Below, piece by piece: positions 17,382 to 26,736 of a stretch of 64,000 nucleotides of DNA. The notes below the pieces were generated by a model that saw only the letters and a list, made by a program, of their open reading frames with translations, searched no databases and was not told the origin of the DNA. Positions within the stretch are counted from its first letter, which is position 1; every line of letters starts with the position of its first letter. A program made the translations under genes and the position numbers. This stretch comes from Streptomyces hyaluromycini (GTDB lineage Bacteria; Actinomycetota; Actinomycetes; Streptomycetales; Streptomycetaceae): NCBI RefSeq assembly GCF_002217755.1, contig NZ_BCFL01000017.1, positions 1-64,000 on the forward strand. Reading direction: 5' to 3'.

Positions 17382-18791
17382 ATGGCTGCCCGTACCAAGA
17401 CCTCGAAGGACCGTCCGTCCTACCGCTGCACCGAGTGCGGCTGGCAGACGGCCAAGTGGCTCGGCCGGTGTGCCGAGTGCCAGGCGTGGGGGACGGTCGA
17501 GGAGTACGGCACCCCCGCGGTCCGTACGACGGCGCCCGGCCGGGTCACCACCTCCGCGGTGCCCATCGGCCAGGTCGACGGCCGTCAGGCCACCGCCCGC
17601 ACCACCGGCGTCCCGGAGCTGGACCGGGTCCTCGGCGGCGGCCTGGTGCCCGGCGCGGTGGTGCTGCTCGCCGGTGAGCCCGGCGTCGGCAAGTCCACCC
17701 TCCTGCTCGACGTGGCGGCCAAGGCGGCCAGCGACGAGCACCGCACGCTCTATGTCACCGGCGAGGAGTCGGCGAGCCAGGTCCGGCTGCGCGCCGACCG
17801 CATCGGCGCCATCGACGACCACCTCTATCTCGCCGCCGAGACCGATCTGGCCGCCGTCCTCGGCCACTTGGACGCGGTGAAGCCGTCGCTGCTGATCCTG
17901 GACTCCGTCCAGACGGTCGCCTCTCCCGAGATCGACGGCGCCCCGGGCGGCATGGCCCAGGTCCGCGAGGTGGCCGGGGCGCTCATCCGCGCGTCCAAGG
18001 AGCGCGGCATGTCCACCCTGCTCGTGGGCCATGTCACCAAGGACGGCGCGATCGCAGGACCGCGGCTCCTCGAACACCTGGTGGACGTCGTCCTGCAGTT
18101 CGAGGGCGACCGGCACGCCCGCCTGCGCCTGGTCCGGGGCGTCAAGAACCGCTACGGCACCACGGACGAGGTCGGCTGCTTCGAACTGCACGACGAGGGC
18201 ATCACGGGCCTCGCCGACCCGAGCGGACTCTTCCTGACACGACGTGCCGAGCCGGTCCCGGGCACCTGCCTGACCGTCACCCTGGAGGGCCGCCGCCCGC
18301 TGGTCGCCGAGGTCCAGGCGCTGACGGTGGACTCGCAGATCCCCTCCCCGCGCCGGACCACCTCCGGCCTGGAGACCTCCCGGGTGTCCATGATGCTGGC
18401 GGTGCTGGAGCAGCGCGGCCGGATCAGCGCGCTCGGCAAGCGGGACATCTACTCCGCGACCGTCGGCGGGGTGAAGCTCTCCGAGCCCGCCGCCGACCTG
18501 GCCATCGCCCTCGCCCTGGCCTCCGCGGCCAGCGACACCCCGCTCCCCAAGAACCTGGTCGCCATCGGCGAGGTCGGCCTCGCGGGCGAGGTCAGACGGG
18601 TCACCGGGGTCCAGCGCCGGCTCGCGGAGGCGCACCGGCTCGGCTTCACGCACGCGCTCGTGCCGGGCGACCCCGGCAAGATCCCGCCGGGCATGAAGGT
18701 CCTGGAAGTCGCCGACATGGGGGACGCCCTGCGGGTGCTGCCGCGCTCCCGTCACCGAGAGGCCCCACGGGAGGCGGAAGAGCGCCGGTAG
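17382..18791 (+). CDS. radA: DNA repair protein RadA
   Basis: RecA-like ATPase that drives branch migration of recombination intermediates. The 469-residue protein has the N-terminal zinc finger (Cys16, Cys19, Cys30, Cys33), Walker [10 protein letters not shown] with Lys104, the RadA hallmark KNRYG, and a C-terminal Lon-like domain ([20 protein letters not shown]). Length is typical (about 460). The ATG at 17382 gives [16 protein letters not shown]. It is followed after 80 bases by disA, as in many Gram-positive bacteria. Confidence 0.97.
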   Translation: MAARTKTSKDRPSYRCTECGWQTAKWLGRCAECQAWGTVEEYGTPAVRTTAPGRVTTSAVPIGQVDGRQATARTTGVPELDRVLGGGLVPGAVVLLAGEPGVGKSTLLLDVAAKAASDEHRTLYVTGEESASQVRLRADRIGAIDDHLYLAAETDLAAVLGHLDAVKPSLLILDSVQTVASPEIDGAPGGMAQVREVAGALIRASKERGMSTLLVGHVTKDGAIAGPRLLEHLVDVVLQFEGDRHARLRLVRGVKNRYGTTDEVGCFELHDEGITGLADPSGLFLTRRAEPVPGTCLTVTLEGRRPLVAEVQALTVDSQIPSPRRTTSGLETSRVSMMLAVLEQRGRISALGKRDIYSATVGGVKLSEPAADLAIALALASAASDTPLPKNLVAIGEVGLAGEVRRVTGVQRRLAEAHRLGFTHALVPGDPGKIPPGMKVLEVADMGDALRVLPRSRHREAPREAEERR

Positions 18792-18871
18792 ACTTTGCCC
18801 TGGTCTCGCCCGTCCGTACGAACCGAGTGCGGAAACGGCAGCGCCTCAGAACCTGCGACCGGAGGAGTGCA

Positions 18872-19996
18872 GTGGCAGCCAACGACCGGGCAGGAGCTCC
18901 CGGAAAGTCCGGTGGGAGTGCCGGTTCCGATGGCCTGATGCGCGCCTCGCTGAGCGCCGTGGCTCCGGGCACGTCCATGCGGGACGGCCTGGAGCGGGTC
19001 CTCCGCGGCAACACCGGCGGACTCATCGTCCTCGGCTCCGACAAGACGGTCGAGACGATGTCCACGGGCGGTTTTGTCCTGGATGTCGAGTTCACGGCGA
19101 CCCGGCTGCGGGAGCTGTGCAAACTCGACGGCGGCATCGTGGTCTCCTCGGACCTGTCGAAGATCCTCCGGGCGGGCGTGCAGTTCGTACCCGACGCGAC
19201 GATCCCCACGGAGGAGACGGGCACCCGGCACCGCACGGCGGACCGTATCTCCAAGCAGGTCGGGTTCCCGGTGGTCTCGGTCTCCCAGTCGATGCGGCTG
19301 ATCGCGCTGTACGTCGACGGTCAGCGCCGCGTCCTGGAGGACTCGGCGGCGATCCTCTCCCGCGCGAACCAGGCGCTGGCCACGCTGGAGCGGTACAAGC
19401 TCCGCCTGGACGAGGTCGCGGGAACGTTGTCGGCGCTGGAGATCGAGGACCTGGTGACGGTCCGCGACGTGTCGGCGGTCGCACAGCGCCTGGAGATGGT
19501 CCGCCGGATCGCCACGGAGATCGCCGAGTACGTGGTCGAACTGGGCACCGACGGGCGGCTTCTCGCCCTTCAGCTGGACGAGCTGATCGCCGGGGTCGAG
19601 CCCGAGCGCGAGCTGGTGGTGCGGGACTACGTGCCCGAGCCGACGGCGAAGCGCTCCCGCACGGTCGACGAGGCGCTCGCCGAGCTGGACGCCCTGAGCC
19701 ACGCGGAGCTGCTGGAACTGCCGACGGTGGCGCGGGCGTTGGGGTACACGGGTTCGCCGGAGGCGCTGGACTCCGCGGTGTCGCCGCGCGGCTTCCGGCT
19801 GTTGGCGAAGGTGCCGCGGCTGCCGGGGGCGATCATCGACCGGCTGGTGGAGCACTTCGGGGGCCTGCAGAAGCTGCTCGCTGCGAGCGTCGATGACCTG
19901 CAGACCGTGGACGGCGTCGGCGAGGCCCGCGCCCGAAGCGTCCGCGAGGGCCTGTCGCGACTGGCGGAGTCTTCGATCCTTGAGCGGTATGTGTAG
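18872..19996 (+). CDS. disA: Diadenylate cyclase DisA, DNA integrity scanning protein
   Basis: Makes cyclic di-AMP from two ATP and scans DNA for branched structures. The 374-residue protein has the DAC domain (about residues 20-160) with Asp86-Gly87-Gly88 where the common motif is DGA, and the RHR motif at 119-121. A helical linker and a C-terminal helix-hairpin-helix domain ([20 protein letters not shown]) follow. The GTG at 18872 follows GGAGGAG. Its place after radA matches the functional link in which RadA restrains DisA (known in Bacillus/Mycobacterium). The Gly in place of Ala is conservative and activity is expected. Confidence 0.95.
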   Translation: MAANDRAGAPGKSGGSAGSDGLMRASLSAVAPGTSMRDGLERVLRGNTGGLIVLGSDKTVETMSTGGFVLDVEFTATRLRELCKLDGGIVVSSDLSKILRAGVQFVPDATIPTEETGTRHRTADRISKQVGFPVVSVSQSMRLIALYVDGQRRVLEDSAAILSRANQALATLERYKLRLDEVAGTLSALEIEDLVTVRDVSAVAQRLEMVRRIATEIAEYVVELGTDGRLLALQLDELIAGVEPERELVVRDYVPEPTAKRSRTVDEALAELDALSHAELLELPTVARALGYTGSPEALDSAVSPRGFRLLAKVPRLPGAIIDRLVEHFGGLQKLLAASVDDLQTVDGVGEARARSVREGLSRLAESSILERYV

Positions 19997-20110
19997 GCAC
20001 CGCTTCAGCCACCCAGCTGCGGGCAGTCGTGCCGCTGGGGCGGCACGGGTGGGCGCAGCGGCACCCTGGCAGCGCCGGTAAGCGAAACCCCCTGCGCGCC
20101 AGCTGCTCAG

Positions 20111-20162
20111 CCGCGGGCCGGTGGGGCTGGCCGCGCAGTTCCCCGCGCCCCTTACGGGGCGC
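20111..20162 (-). repeat. Dispersed GC-rich intergenic repeat, copy E
   Basis: Reverse copy: CCGCGGGCCGGTGGGGCTGG, then CCGCGCAGTTCCCCGCG and the hairpin GCGCCCCTTACGGGGCGC. It sits between the convergent ends of disA and the next gene and touches the latter's stop codon, fitting a shared terminator. Confidence 0.7.
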
Positions 20163-20998
20163 TAGTCCGCCGCCAGCACGAACGACGCCTGGGTCTTGGG
20201 GTACCCCGGCGCCGCCGCCTCCAGCAGGTACGTGCCCGCCCCGGCCGACCCCGCCGAAGGCGTCGCACACTGCGCGGCGCTCGGCTTCCGGTCCCACTTC
20301 AGGGTGTACGTGATGCTGCTCCCGGCCGGTACCCGGTACCACCGGCTCCCCGCCGCCTTCGGGCAGTCCGCCGACGACCAGTAGCTGTCGTCCGCGCTGG
20401 CCTGCGTGATGGTCAGCACCGCGTTCTTCGGCCCGAGGTCGATCTTGCAGTCGCTGGACGAGGTGTTCCTCGCGGCGAGTTCGAAGGTCGGCGTCTGCTC
20501 CGGCGAATACGAGTTGCGCAGGCTCTTCAGGCTCAACGCCACGGACCCGGCAGTGCAGTTGGGCAGTGCGGAAGACCCCGGCAGCGAGGCGACCGTACCG
20601 CCGGAACCCGACGTGACGTCGTCACCCGAGCCGGACGAGGAGCCGGAGGAACCGGAGGAACCCGACGTACCCGAGGAGGCCGACGCGCTGCCCGAGCCGG
20701 TCGACGGGGCACCGCCCGTCCCGCCCGAACTCCCGCCGTCGGAACCGGAACTCGACCCGTCCCGTCCGCCCGGTGCCTGGCTGATCGCCGGCCCGCTGCC
20801 GGACGGCCCCGGCGTGATCGTGGACACGGGGTTCTTGCCGTCCGACCCGCCGGCGTTCTTCTTGCCGCCCCCGTTGTTCGACGTCACGATCCATGCGATC
20901 AGCAGCGCCAGGACGACGAGCGCCGACAGCATGAAGACCCTCCGTCGCCAGTAGATGGAGGAGGGAAGCGGCCCGACCGGATTGCGCAGAGATCCCAC
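20162..20998 (-). CDS. Membrane-anchored protein with Ser/Gly-rich linker and extracellular beta domain
   Basis: A 278-residue protein: a short cytoplasmic start (GSLRNPVGPLPSSIYWRRR), one transmembrane helix (LSALVVLALLIAWIVTS, about residues 21-40), then a long Ser/Gly/Asp-rich linker to about 145. A C-terminal Ig-like domain with cysteine pairs (LPNCTAG, SSDCKID, SADCPKA, AAQCATP) follows. This GSLRNPVGPLPSSIYWRR start is one I associate with streptomycete proteins. Likely a cell-surface protein; no ligand is known. The GTG at 20998 is chosen to begin at that conserved N-terminus. Confidence 0.82.
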   Translation of the reverse strand: MGSLRNPVGPLPSSIYWRRRVFMLSALVVLALLIAWIVTSNNGGGKKNAGGSDGKNPVSTITPGPSGSGPAISQAPGGRDGSSSGSDGGSSGGTGGAPSTGSGSASASSGTSGSSGSSGSSSGSGDDVTSGSGGTVASLPGSSALPNCTAGSVALSLKSLRNSYSPEQTPTFELAARNTSSSDCKIDLGPKNAVLTITQASADDSYWSSADCPKAAGSRWYRVPAGSSITYTLKWDRKPSAAQCATPSAGSAGAGTYLLEAAAPGYPKTQASFVLAAD

Positions 20999-21110
20999 GG
21001 CGCAAACTGTACGAGAGATCCGTGCACTTCCTCGCCCCACCCGCCGCCCAAACCTCAACTTTTCCGGATCATCATTCCGGCAACTCCCGTCGACACGGCC
21101 CCTCTTCACC

Positions 21111-21178
21111 GTGAGCCGCCGTGAGCCGCCGTGAGTCACCACGAGCGGTGTCACGAGCGGTGTCACGAGCGGTGTCAC
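21111..21178 (+). repeat. Short tandem repeats upstream of mutY
   Basis: Three copies of a 10-bp unit (GTGAGCCGCC, the last diverged) are followed by three perfect copies of a 12-bp unit (GAGCGGTGTCAC at 21143-21178). They lie in the 257-base gap between divergent genes. They may change promoter spacing if copy number varies. Confidence 0.8.
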
Positions 21179-21255
21179 GAGAGCCGTCAACCCCGACCCC
21201 GCCGCGGACCACGTCCACCCCACCCGTCGCCGGACGTGGCAGGATCGGGAGGGCC

Positions 21256-22131
21256 ATGACTGAGAAGCTCCACGCCCCCGTGATCGCCTGGTTCGACGCC
21301 CACGCCCGTGACCTCCCCTGGCGCCGCCCGGAGGCGGGCCCGTGGGGGGTGATGGTCAGCGAGTTCATGCTGCAGCAGACCCCGGTGAGCCGGGTGCAGC
21401 CCGTGTACGAGCAGTGGCTGGCCCGCTGGCCGCGCCCCGCCGACCTCGCCGAGGAGGCGCCCGGCGAGGCGGTCCGCGCCTGGGGCCGGCTCGGCTACCC
21501 GCGCCGCGCCCTGCGGCTGCACGGCGCCGCCGTCGCCATAACGGAACGCCACGACGGTGACGTACCGACGGATCACGCGCAGCTGCTCGCGCTGCCGGGC
21601 ATCGGCGAGTACACCGCCGCGGCCGTCGCCTCCTTCGCCTACGGGCAGCGGCACGCCGTGCTCGACACCAATGTGCGGCGGGTGTTCGCACGGGCCGTGA
21701 CCGGCGTGCAGTACCCGCCGAACGCCACCACCGCCGCCGAGCGCAGGCTCGCCCGTGAACTGCTGCCCGAGGACGAGCGGACCGCCGCCCGCTGGGCCGC
21801 CGCCTCGATGGAGCTGGGCGCCCTGGTGTGCACGGCGAAGAACGAGACGTGCCAGCGGTGTCCGATCGCCGGGGAGTGCGCGTGGCGGCTGGCCGGCAAG
21901 CCGGAGCACGAGGGGCCGCCGCGGCGCGGGCAGACGTACGCCGGTACCGACCGCCAGGTGCGCGGCAAGCTGCTCGCCGTCCTGCGCGAGGCGCACACCC
22001 CCGTACCGCAGACGGCGCTCGACCGGGTGTGGCACGAGCCGGTGCAGCGGGCGCGCGCGCTGGACGGGCTGGTCTCGGACGGGCTGGTGGAGCCGCTCGC
22101 GGGCGGCCTGTACCGGCTTCCGCTGGGCTGA
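21256..22131 (+). CDS. mutY: A/G-specific adenine glycosylase
   Basis: Removes adenine paired with 8-oxoguanine. The 291-residue protein has the catalytic Glu36 in SEFMLQQT, the helix-hairpin-helix LPGIGEYTAAAV, catalytic Asp137 in LDTNVRRVF, and an Fe-S cluster at Cys192-x6-Cys199-x2-Cys202-x5-Cys208. It lacks the full C-terminal NUDIX-like domain of E. coli MutY (350 residues); the tail (QVRGKLLAVLREAHTPVPQ) looks like a short winged-helix-type end, as in other actinobacterial MutY proteins. The ATG at 21256 follows GGGAGGG. Confidence 0.93.
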   Translation: MTEKLHAPVIAWFDAHARDLPWRRPEAGPWGVMVSEFMLQQTPVSRVQPVYEQWLARWPRPADLAEEAPGEAVRAWGRLGYPRRALRLHGAAVAITERHDGDVPTDHAQLLALPGIGEYTAAAVASFAYGQRHAVLDTNVRRVFARAVTGVQYPPNATTAAERRLARELLPEDERTAARWAAASMELGALVCTAKNETCQRCPIAGECAWRLAGKPEHEGPPRRGQTYAGTDRQVRGKLLAVLREAHTPVPQTALDRVWHEPVQRARALDGLVSDGLVEPLAGGLYRLPLG

Positions 22132-22398
22132 CGTACAGCCACATCACAGCGGAAGGGGCTCTGTTACGGCCTCACCGGCAGGGCAAATCACCGTATAGCC
22201 GGTCATAAACCCGCACCCGCTTACCCCGCACCTACTTCCGTTACACAACCGACGGACAGCCGATTGCTACCCGCAGGCTGCTCCGCACAGGCCCGTGACA
22301 ACGAGTCCGTAGCTTCGTTTCTGTGCCCGCCAGGACCGCGGGACGGCAGGAACTCAGGCACAGGGCCGGGGAAAACGGGGATCGGGAGGCGGTTGATC

Positions 22399-22938
22399 AT
22401 GGCGCAGGGCGAGGTGCTCGAATTCGAGGAGTACGTCCGCACCCGGCAGGACGCGCTGCTGCGCAGCGCCCGCCGGCTGGTCCCGGACCCGACGGACGCC
22501 CAGGACCTGCTGCAGACCGCGCTGGTCCGGACGTACGGCCGCTGGGAGACCATCGAGGACAAGAAGCTCGCCGACGCCTACCTGCGCCGGGTCATGATCA
22601 ACACAAGGACCGAGTGGTGGCGGGCCCGCAAGCTGGAGGAGGTCCCCACCGAGCAGCTGCCGGACGCCTGCGTGGCGGACTCCACCGAGCAGCACGCGGA
22701 CCGCGCTCTGCTCATGGACATCATGAAGGTTCTGGCTCCGAAGCAGCGCAGTGTCGTGGTGCTGCGACACTGGGAGCAGATGTCCACGGAGGAGACGGCC
22801 GCCGCCCTCGGCATGTCGGCCGGAACGGTCAAGAGCACGCTGCACCGGGCGCTCGCCCGGCTCCGCGAGGAGCTGGAGTCACGCGATCTCGACGCACGCG
22901 CGCTGGAGCGTGAGGAGCGGGAGCGTTGCGCGGCCTGA
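22399..22938 (+). CDS. sigE: ECF sigma factor for cell-envelope stress
   Basis: A 179-residue ECF-type sigma factor. Region 2 covers EEYVRTRQDALLRSARRLV to about residue 75 and includes DAQDLLQTALVRTYGRW; region 4 covers KQRSVVVLRHWEQMSTEETA to the end. Together with the lipoprotein, response regulator and kinase genes that follow, it matches the sigE-cseABC operon of S. coelicolor, which answers cell-wall stress by CseC/CseB activation of sigE. There is no zinc anti-sigma gene, as expected for that system. The ATG at 22399 follows GGGAGGCGG. The 267-base upstream gap should contain the CseB-dependent promoter, but I could not assign it. Confidence 0.92.
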   Translation: MAQGEVLEFEEYVRTRQDALLRSARRLVPDPTDAQDLLQTALVRTYGRWETIEDKKLADAYLRRVMINTRTEWWRARKLEEVPTEQLPDACVADSTEQHADRALLMDIMKVLAPKQRSVVVLRHWEQMSTEETAAALGMSAGTVKSTLHRALARLREELESRDLDARALEREERERCAA

Positions 22939-23594
22939 CCGGCACGGGGCCCAGCAGGGGCCCGGCGAGTGCACAGGCGGTGATCACGGCGACGGCCGTG
23001 CTCGCCGCCCTCGCCCTTTTCGCCGCGGCCTGCGGCACCGGTGGCACCGGAGCCCGTGACGAGGGCCCGGCACACGCCGACTCGGTCGGGAACGCCCCGG
23101 CCGCCGCGGTCCCCTCGCCCAACCCGTCCCAGACGTACGAGAAGGTCGACGCGGTCGCCCTGGTGAAGGCCGACCCGGTGGTCTCGGCCACGGTGAAGCG
23201 GGACCTCAAGCCCTGCTCGGGCGACGAGTACCCGGTCGACGTGACCTACGGCGACCTCACCGGCGGCCCGGTCGAGGATATCGTCGTCAACGTGCTGACC
23301 TGCGGAGACGCGGTCGGGGTGGGGGCGTACGTGTACCGCAGCGAGAGCGGCGCCTACAAGAACGTCTTCAAGGCCGAGGAATCCCCGGTCTACGCGGAGA
23401 TAGACAGGGGCGACCTGAGCGTGACCAAGCAGGTGTACGAGAAGGGCGACCCCGTGTCGAGCCCCTCCGGCGAGAACGTGATCACCTACGGCTGGGCCTC
23501 GGGACGCTTCGTCCAGGAGGACTTCCACCACACGGACTACGGCAACGCGGCCGGCAGCGGCGACGCCACGCCGGAGCCCTCCCCCGGCAACTGA
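22926..23594 (+). CDS. cseA: Lipoprotein CseA, negative modulator of the sigE system
   Basis: A 222-residue exported lipoprotein: a long N-terminus, hydrophobic core (VITATAVLAALALFAAAC) and lipobox cysteine at residue 36. The mature part has no recognised enzyme motif (SATVKRDLKPCSGDEYPVDV, then a repeat-poor beta-rich region). In S. coelicolor CseA dampens sigE expression from outside the membrane (established). The TTG at 22926 follows GGAGCGGGAG and overlaps the end of sigE by 13 bases, so translation is coupled. Confidence 0.9.
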   Translation: MRGLTGTGPSRGPASAQAVITATAVLAALALFAAACGTGGTGARDEGPAHADSVGNAPAAAVPSPNPSQTYEKVDAVALVKADPVVSATVKRDLKPCSGDEYPVDVTYGDLTGGPVEDIVVNVLTCGDAVGVGAYVYRSESGAYKNVFKAEESPVYAEIDRGDLSVTKQVYEKGDPVSSPSGENVITYGWASGRFVQEDFHHTDYGNAAGSGDATPEPSPGN

Positions 23595-23639
23595 ACCCAC
23601 CCCACCGACCACCGCCCACCGACCACCGAGAGAGCCGGG

Positions 23640-24344
23640 ATGGCAGACCAGACCCACGTGCTGTTCGTCGAGGACGACGACGTCATCCGCGAGGCCACCC
23701 AGCTCGCCCTGGAGCGGGACGGCTTCGCGGTCACCGCCATGCCCGACGGCCTGTCGGGGCTTGAGGCCTTCCGCGCCGACCGGCCCGACATCGCCCTGCT
23801 GGACGTGATGGTCCCGGGCCTGGACGGGGTGAGCCTGTGCCGGCGCATCCGTGACGAGTCGACCGTCCCGGTGATCATGCTGTCGGCGCGCGCCGACTCG
23901 ATCGACGTGGTGCTGGGTCTGGAGGCGGGCGCCGACGACTACGTCACCAAGCCGTTCGACGGCGCCGTACTGGTCGCCCGGATCCGGGCGGTGCTGCGCC
24001 GCTTCGGGCACGCGAGCGGCGGCGAGAAGCCGCACGAGGACGCGGCTCCGGTCTCCGGCGGCCTGCTCGTCTTCGGCGACCTGGAGATCGACACCGAGGG
24101 CATGGAGGTGCGCCGGGCCGGGCAGCCGGTCGCGCTGACGCCCACCGAGATGCGGCTGCTCCTGGAGTTCTCCTCGGCACCGGGCACCGTACTCTCCCGC
24201 GACAAGCTGCTGGAACGCGTCTGGGACTACGGCTGGGGCGGGGACACCCGGGTCGTCGACGTGCATGTGCAGCGGCTGCGGACCAAGATCGGCCAGGACC
24301 GGATCGAGACGGTCCGTGGTTTCGGCTACAAGTTGAAGGCCTGA
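23640..24344 (+). CDS. cseB: Response regulator CseB (OmpR family)
   Basis: A 234-residue regulator: receiver domain with acidic EDDD near residue 12, phospho-acceptor Asp55 in ALLDVMVPG, and conserved Lys in YVTKPFDGAVL, then an OmpR-type winged helix (LTPTEMRLLLEFSSAPGTVL to GFGYKL). It activates transcription of sigE when phosphorylated by CseC. The ATG at 23640 lies 45 bases after cseA and 11 bases separate it from cseC. Confidence 0.95.
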   Translation: MADQTHVLFVEDDDVIREATQLALERDGFAVTAMPDGLSGLEAFRADRPDIALLDVMVPGLDGVSLCRRIRDESTVPVIMLSARADSIDVVLGLEAGADDYVTKPFDGAVLVARIRAVLRRFGHASGGEKPHEDAAPVSGGLLVFGDLEIDTEGMEVRRAGQPVALTPTEMRLLLEFSSAPGTVLSRDKLLERVWDYGWGGDTRVVDVHVQRLRTKIGQDRIETVRGFGYKLKA

Positions 24345-24355
24345 GCGAGGCGGTC

Positions 24356-25708
24356 ATGCGGGGGTTCTTCAGCCGTTACCGGGGTCCGGGACTGCGCACC
24401 GGACTCAGATGGAAGCTGAGCGCGGCGATCGCGCTGGTCGGCGCGCTGGTCGCGATCGCGCTGAGCCTGGTGGTGCACAACGCCGCCCGGGTCTCGATGC
24501 TGGACAACGCGCGCGATCTGGCCAACGAGCGGCTGCAGATCGCGCAGCGCAACTACGAGCTGTACGGGAGGGCGAACTTCCCGGACGTCAAGGTCGACGA
24601 CCCCCGGCTGCCGCCGGCCCTGCGCGAGCGGGTCGACGCGGGCCGCCGGGCGACCGACGTCATCGACCACGGCACCGGCGCGCCGGACATCTGGGCGGCG
24701 GTGCAGGCCAAGGACGGGCGCGTGCTGTCCCTGCACAGCACCTTCGCGAACCGCAGCAGCAATGTGCTGAAGGACCTCGACCAGGCCCTCGTCATCGGCT
24801 CCATCGCGGTGGTCCTCGGCGGCAGCGCGCTCGGCGTGCTGATCGGCGGACAGCTCTCGCGGCGGCTGCGCAAGGCGGCGGCCGCGGCCAACCAGGTCGC
24901 CCAGGGCGAGCCGGACGTGCGGGTGCGGGAGGCGATCGGCGGGGTCGTACGGGACGAGACCGACGACCTGGCGCGAGCGGTGGACGCCATGGCGGACGCG
25001 TTGCAGCAGCGCCTGGAGGCCGAGCGGCGGGTGACGGCCGACATCGCGCACGAGCTGCGTACGCCGGTGACCGGCCTGCTCACGGCGGCCGAGCTGCTGC
25101 CGCCCGGCCGGCCGACGGAACTGGTCCTGGACCGGGCGAAGGCGATGCGCACCCTCGTCGAGGACGTGCTGGAGGTGGCCCGTCTGGACAGTGCCTCCGA
25201 GCGGGCCGAGCTGCAGGACATCATGCTGGGCGAGTTCGTCGCCCGGCGGGTGGCCGCGAAGGACCCGGAGATCGAGGTGCGGGTGGTGCACGAGTCGGAG
25301 GTCACCACCGATCCGCGCCGGCTGGAGCGGGTGCTGTTCAACCTGCTCGCCAACGCGGCCCGGCACGGCAAGCCGCCCGTCCAGGTGACCGTCGAGGGCC
25401 GGGTCATCCGGGTCCGCGACCACGGCCCGGGTTTCCCGGAGGAACTCCTCGCCGAGGGCCCGAGCCGCTTCCGCACCGGCAGCACGGACCGTGCGGGCCA
25501 GGGCCACGGCCTGGGTCTGACCATCGCGGCGGGTCAGGCACGCGTCCTGGGCGCCCGTCTGACCTTCCGCAACATCCGCCCGGCGGGCTCCCCCGAGCAC
25601 ATCCCGGCGGAGGGTGCGGTGGCCGTGCTCTGGCTCCCGGAGCACGCGCCGACGACCACGGGCAGCTACCCGATGCTGCCGGGGCCCACAAAGGCGGGCG
25701 GCCGATGA
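24356..25708 (+). CDS. cseC: Sensor histidine kinase CseC
   Basis: A 450-residue membrane kinase. An N-terminal helix (about residues 20-45), an outer sensor loop to about 140, a second helix (ALVIGSIAVVLGGSALGVLI) and a HAMP domain lead to the phospho-acceptor His232 in ADIAHELRTPVTG. The ATP-binding part has N-box LLANAARHG and G-boxes RDHGPGFPEE and GQGHGLGLTIA. In S. coelicolor it senses cell-wall damage, for instance by glycopeptide antibiotics. Last gene of the operon; repeat copy F follows. Confidence 0.95.
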   Translation: MRGFFSRYRGPGLRTGLRWKLSAAIALVGALVAIALSLVVHNAARVSMLDNARDLANERLQIAQRNYELYGRANFPDVKVDDPRLPPALRERVDAGRRATDVIDHGTGAPDIWAAVQAKDGRVLSLHSTFANRSSNVLKDLDQALVIGSIAVVLGGSALGVLIGGQLSRRLRKAAAAANQVAQGEPDVRVREAIGGVVRDETDDLARAVDAMADALQQRLEAERRVTADIAHELRTPVTGLLTAAELLPPGRPTELVLDRAKAMRTLVEDVLEVARLDSASERAELQDIMLGEFVARRVAAKDPEIEVRVVHESEVTTDPRRLERVLFNLLANAARHGKPPVQVTVEGRVIRVRDHGPGFPEELLAEGPSRFRTGSTDRAGQGHGLGLTIAAGQARVLGARLTFRNIRPAGSPEHIPAEGAVAVLWLPEHAPTTTGSYPMLPGPTKAGGR

Positions 25709-25741
25709 GCCACTCCACACAACCGACACAGCGGCCCTGAC

Positions 25742-25822
25742 GCGCCCCGTAAGGGGCGCTGGGGGTACCCCCGGCCGAAGGCCGGGGGAGGAACTGCGCG
25801 ACAAGCCCCCACCGGCCCGCGG
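25742..25822 (+). repeat. Dispersed GC-rich intergenic repeat, copy F
   Basis: GCGCCCCGTAAGGGGCGC, the second palindromic block CTGGGGGTACCCCCGG, then GGAACTGCGCGACAAGCC and CCACCGGCCCGCGG. It fills the gap between the convergent ends of cseC and the methyltransferase gene. Confidence 0.75.
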
Positions 25823-25858
25823 ATCACCACTCGCCGCTCGGCCCCCATCCAGTGGCCT

Positions 25859-26734
25859 TCAGGTGCGGGCGACGAGGACCTCCTCGCCGCGTGACGGCCG
25901 CAGGCCGTCGGTGCGGCCGGCGAAGTAGCGGTCGGCGAGTTCCTCGGCCGGGACGTGCCGGGTGTCCCGGAAACCGGCCTCGCGGGCGAGGGCCGCCATC
26001 CGCTCGGGTGCGTAGAAGCTCAGGAAGGGCGTGCCGGCGGCCCGCGCGCCCCGCTGGGCCACCCGCAGCTGCTCCTGCTGGTCCGGCTCGACGTCCTCGA
26101 CGGGCCGCAGGAACGTCGTGACCAGCGTCGACCCGGGGGCGAGCCCCGCGATGTGCCGGAAGGTGGCGGCGACGGCGTCCTCGGTGAGGTACATCGTGAC
26201 CCCGGCGGACGCGACCACGGCCGGACGGCGCGGATCGAACCCGGCGGCGGCCAGCTGCCCCCACCAGTCCCCCTCGAAGTCCACCGGCACCGGTGTCAGC
26301 CAGTCGGGCACGCCGTACCCCAGCTCGGTCAGCCGCCGCCGCTTCCAGGCCACGGCTCCGGCCCGGTCGGCCTCGAACACCCGTAGCCCGGCGGCCACCG
26401 CGTCGGCGGCCCGGCGCTGCGCGAAGGTGTCGAGCCCGGCGCCGAGGACGAGGTACTGGTCCACCCCGCGCCCGGCCTCCGCCAGCACCAGGTCCTCGAC
26501 GAACCGCGCCCGGGCCACGATGGACGCCCGGGTCCGCCGGGTGGCCTCGACATCCATGTCCGGCCGGGCCCGCCAGCCGTCCCCGGCGTCCGCGCCCGCG
26601 CCCTCGCCCGGCTCGGCGAGCCGCAGCCCGACCTCGTCCTCGATGACGTACGGCGGCGGATCGGCCCGCAGGTGCAGCGCCCGCCACAGGGCGGTGCGGA
26701 CGGCGGTGTGGTCGGGCCCGGTCTCCGTCGGCAT
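25859..26734 (-). CDS. Class I SAM-dependent methyltransferase (leucine carboxyl methyltransferase-like)
   Basis: A 291-residue protein with the features of the LCM/TIGR00027 group: TRRTRASIVARARFVEDLV, then motif I QYLVLGAGLDTFAQR, the acidic VFEADR, and ASAGVTMYLTEDAVAATFRH, ending FYAPERMAALAREAGF. These enzymes usually O-methylate carboxyl or hydroxyl groups of small molecules or peptides; the substrate here is unknown. It lies two bases after the VOC gene, in one operon with it and the AraC-type gene. Start ATG at 26734. Confidence 0.88.
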   Translation of the reverse strand: MPTETGPDHTAVRTALWRALHLRADPPPYVIEDEVGLRLAEPGEGAGADAGDGWRARPDMDVEATRRTRASIVARARFVEDLVLAEAGRGVDQYLVLGAGLDTFAQRRAADAVAAGLRVFEADRAGAVAWKRRRLTELGYGVPDWLTPVPVDFEGDWWGQLAAAGFDPRRPAVVASAGVTMYLTEDAVAATFRHIAGLAPGSTLVTTFLRPVEDVEPDQQEQLRVAQRGARAAGTPFLSFYAPERMAALAREAGFRDTRHVPAEELADRYFAGRTDGLRPSRGEEVLVART

Positions 26735-26736
26735 GC

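Noticed and set aside
24409..25740. Open frame overlapping cseC in another frame
   Set aside because: Ala/Gly/Arg-rich shadow of cseC with no domain.
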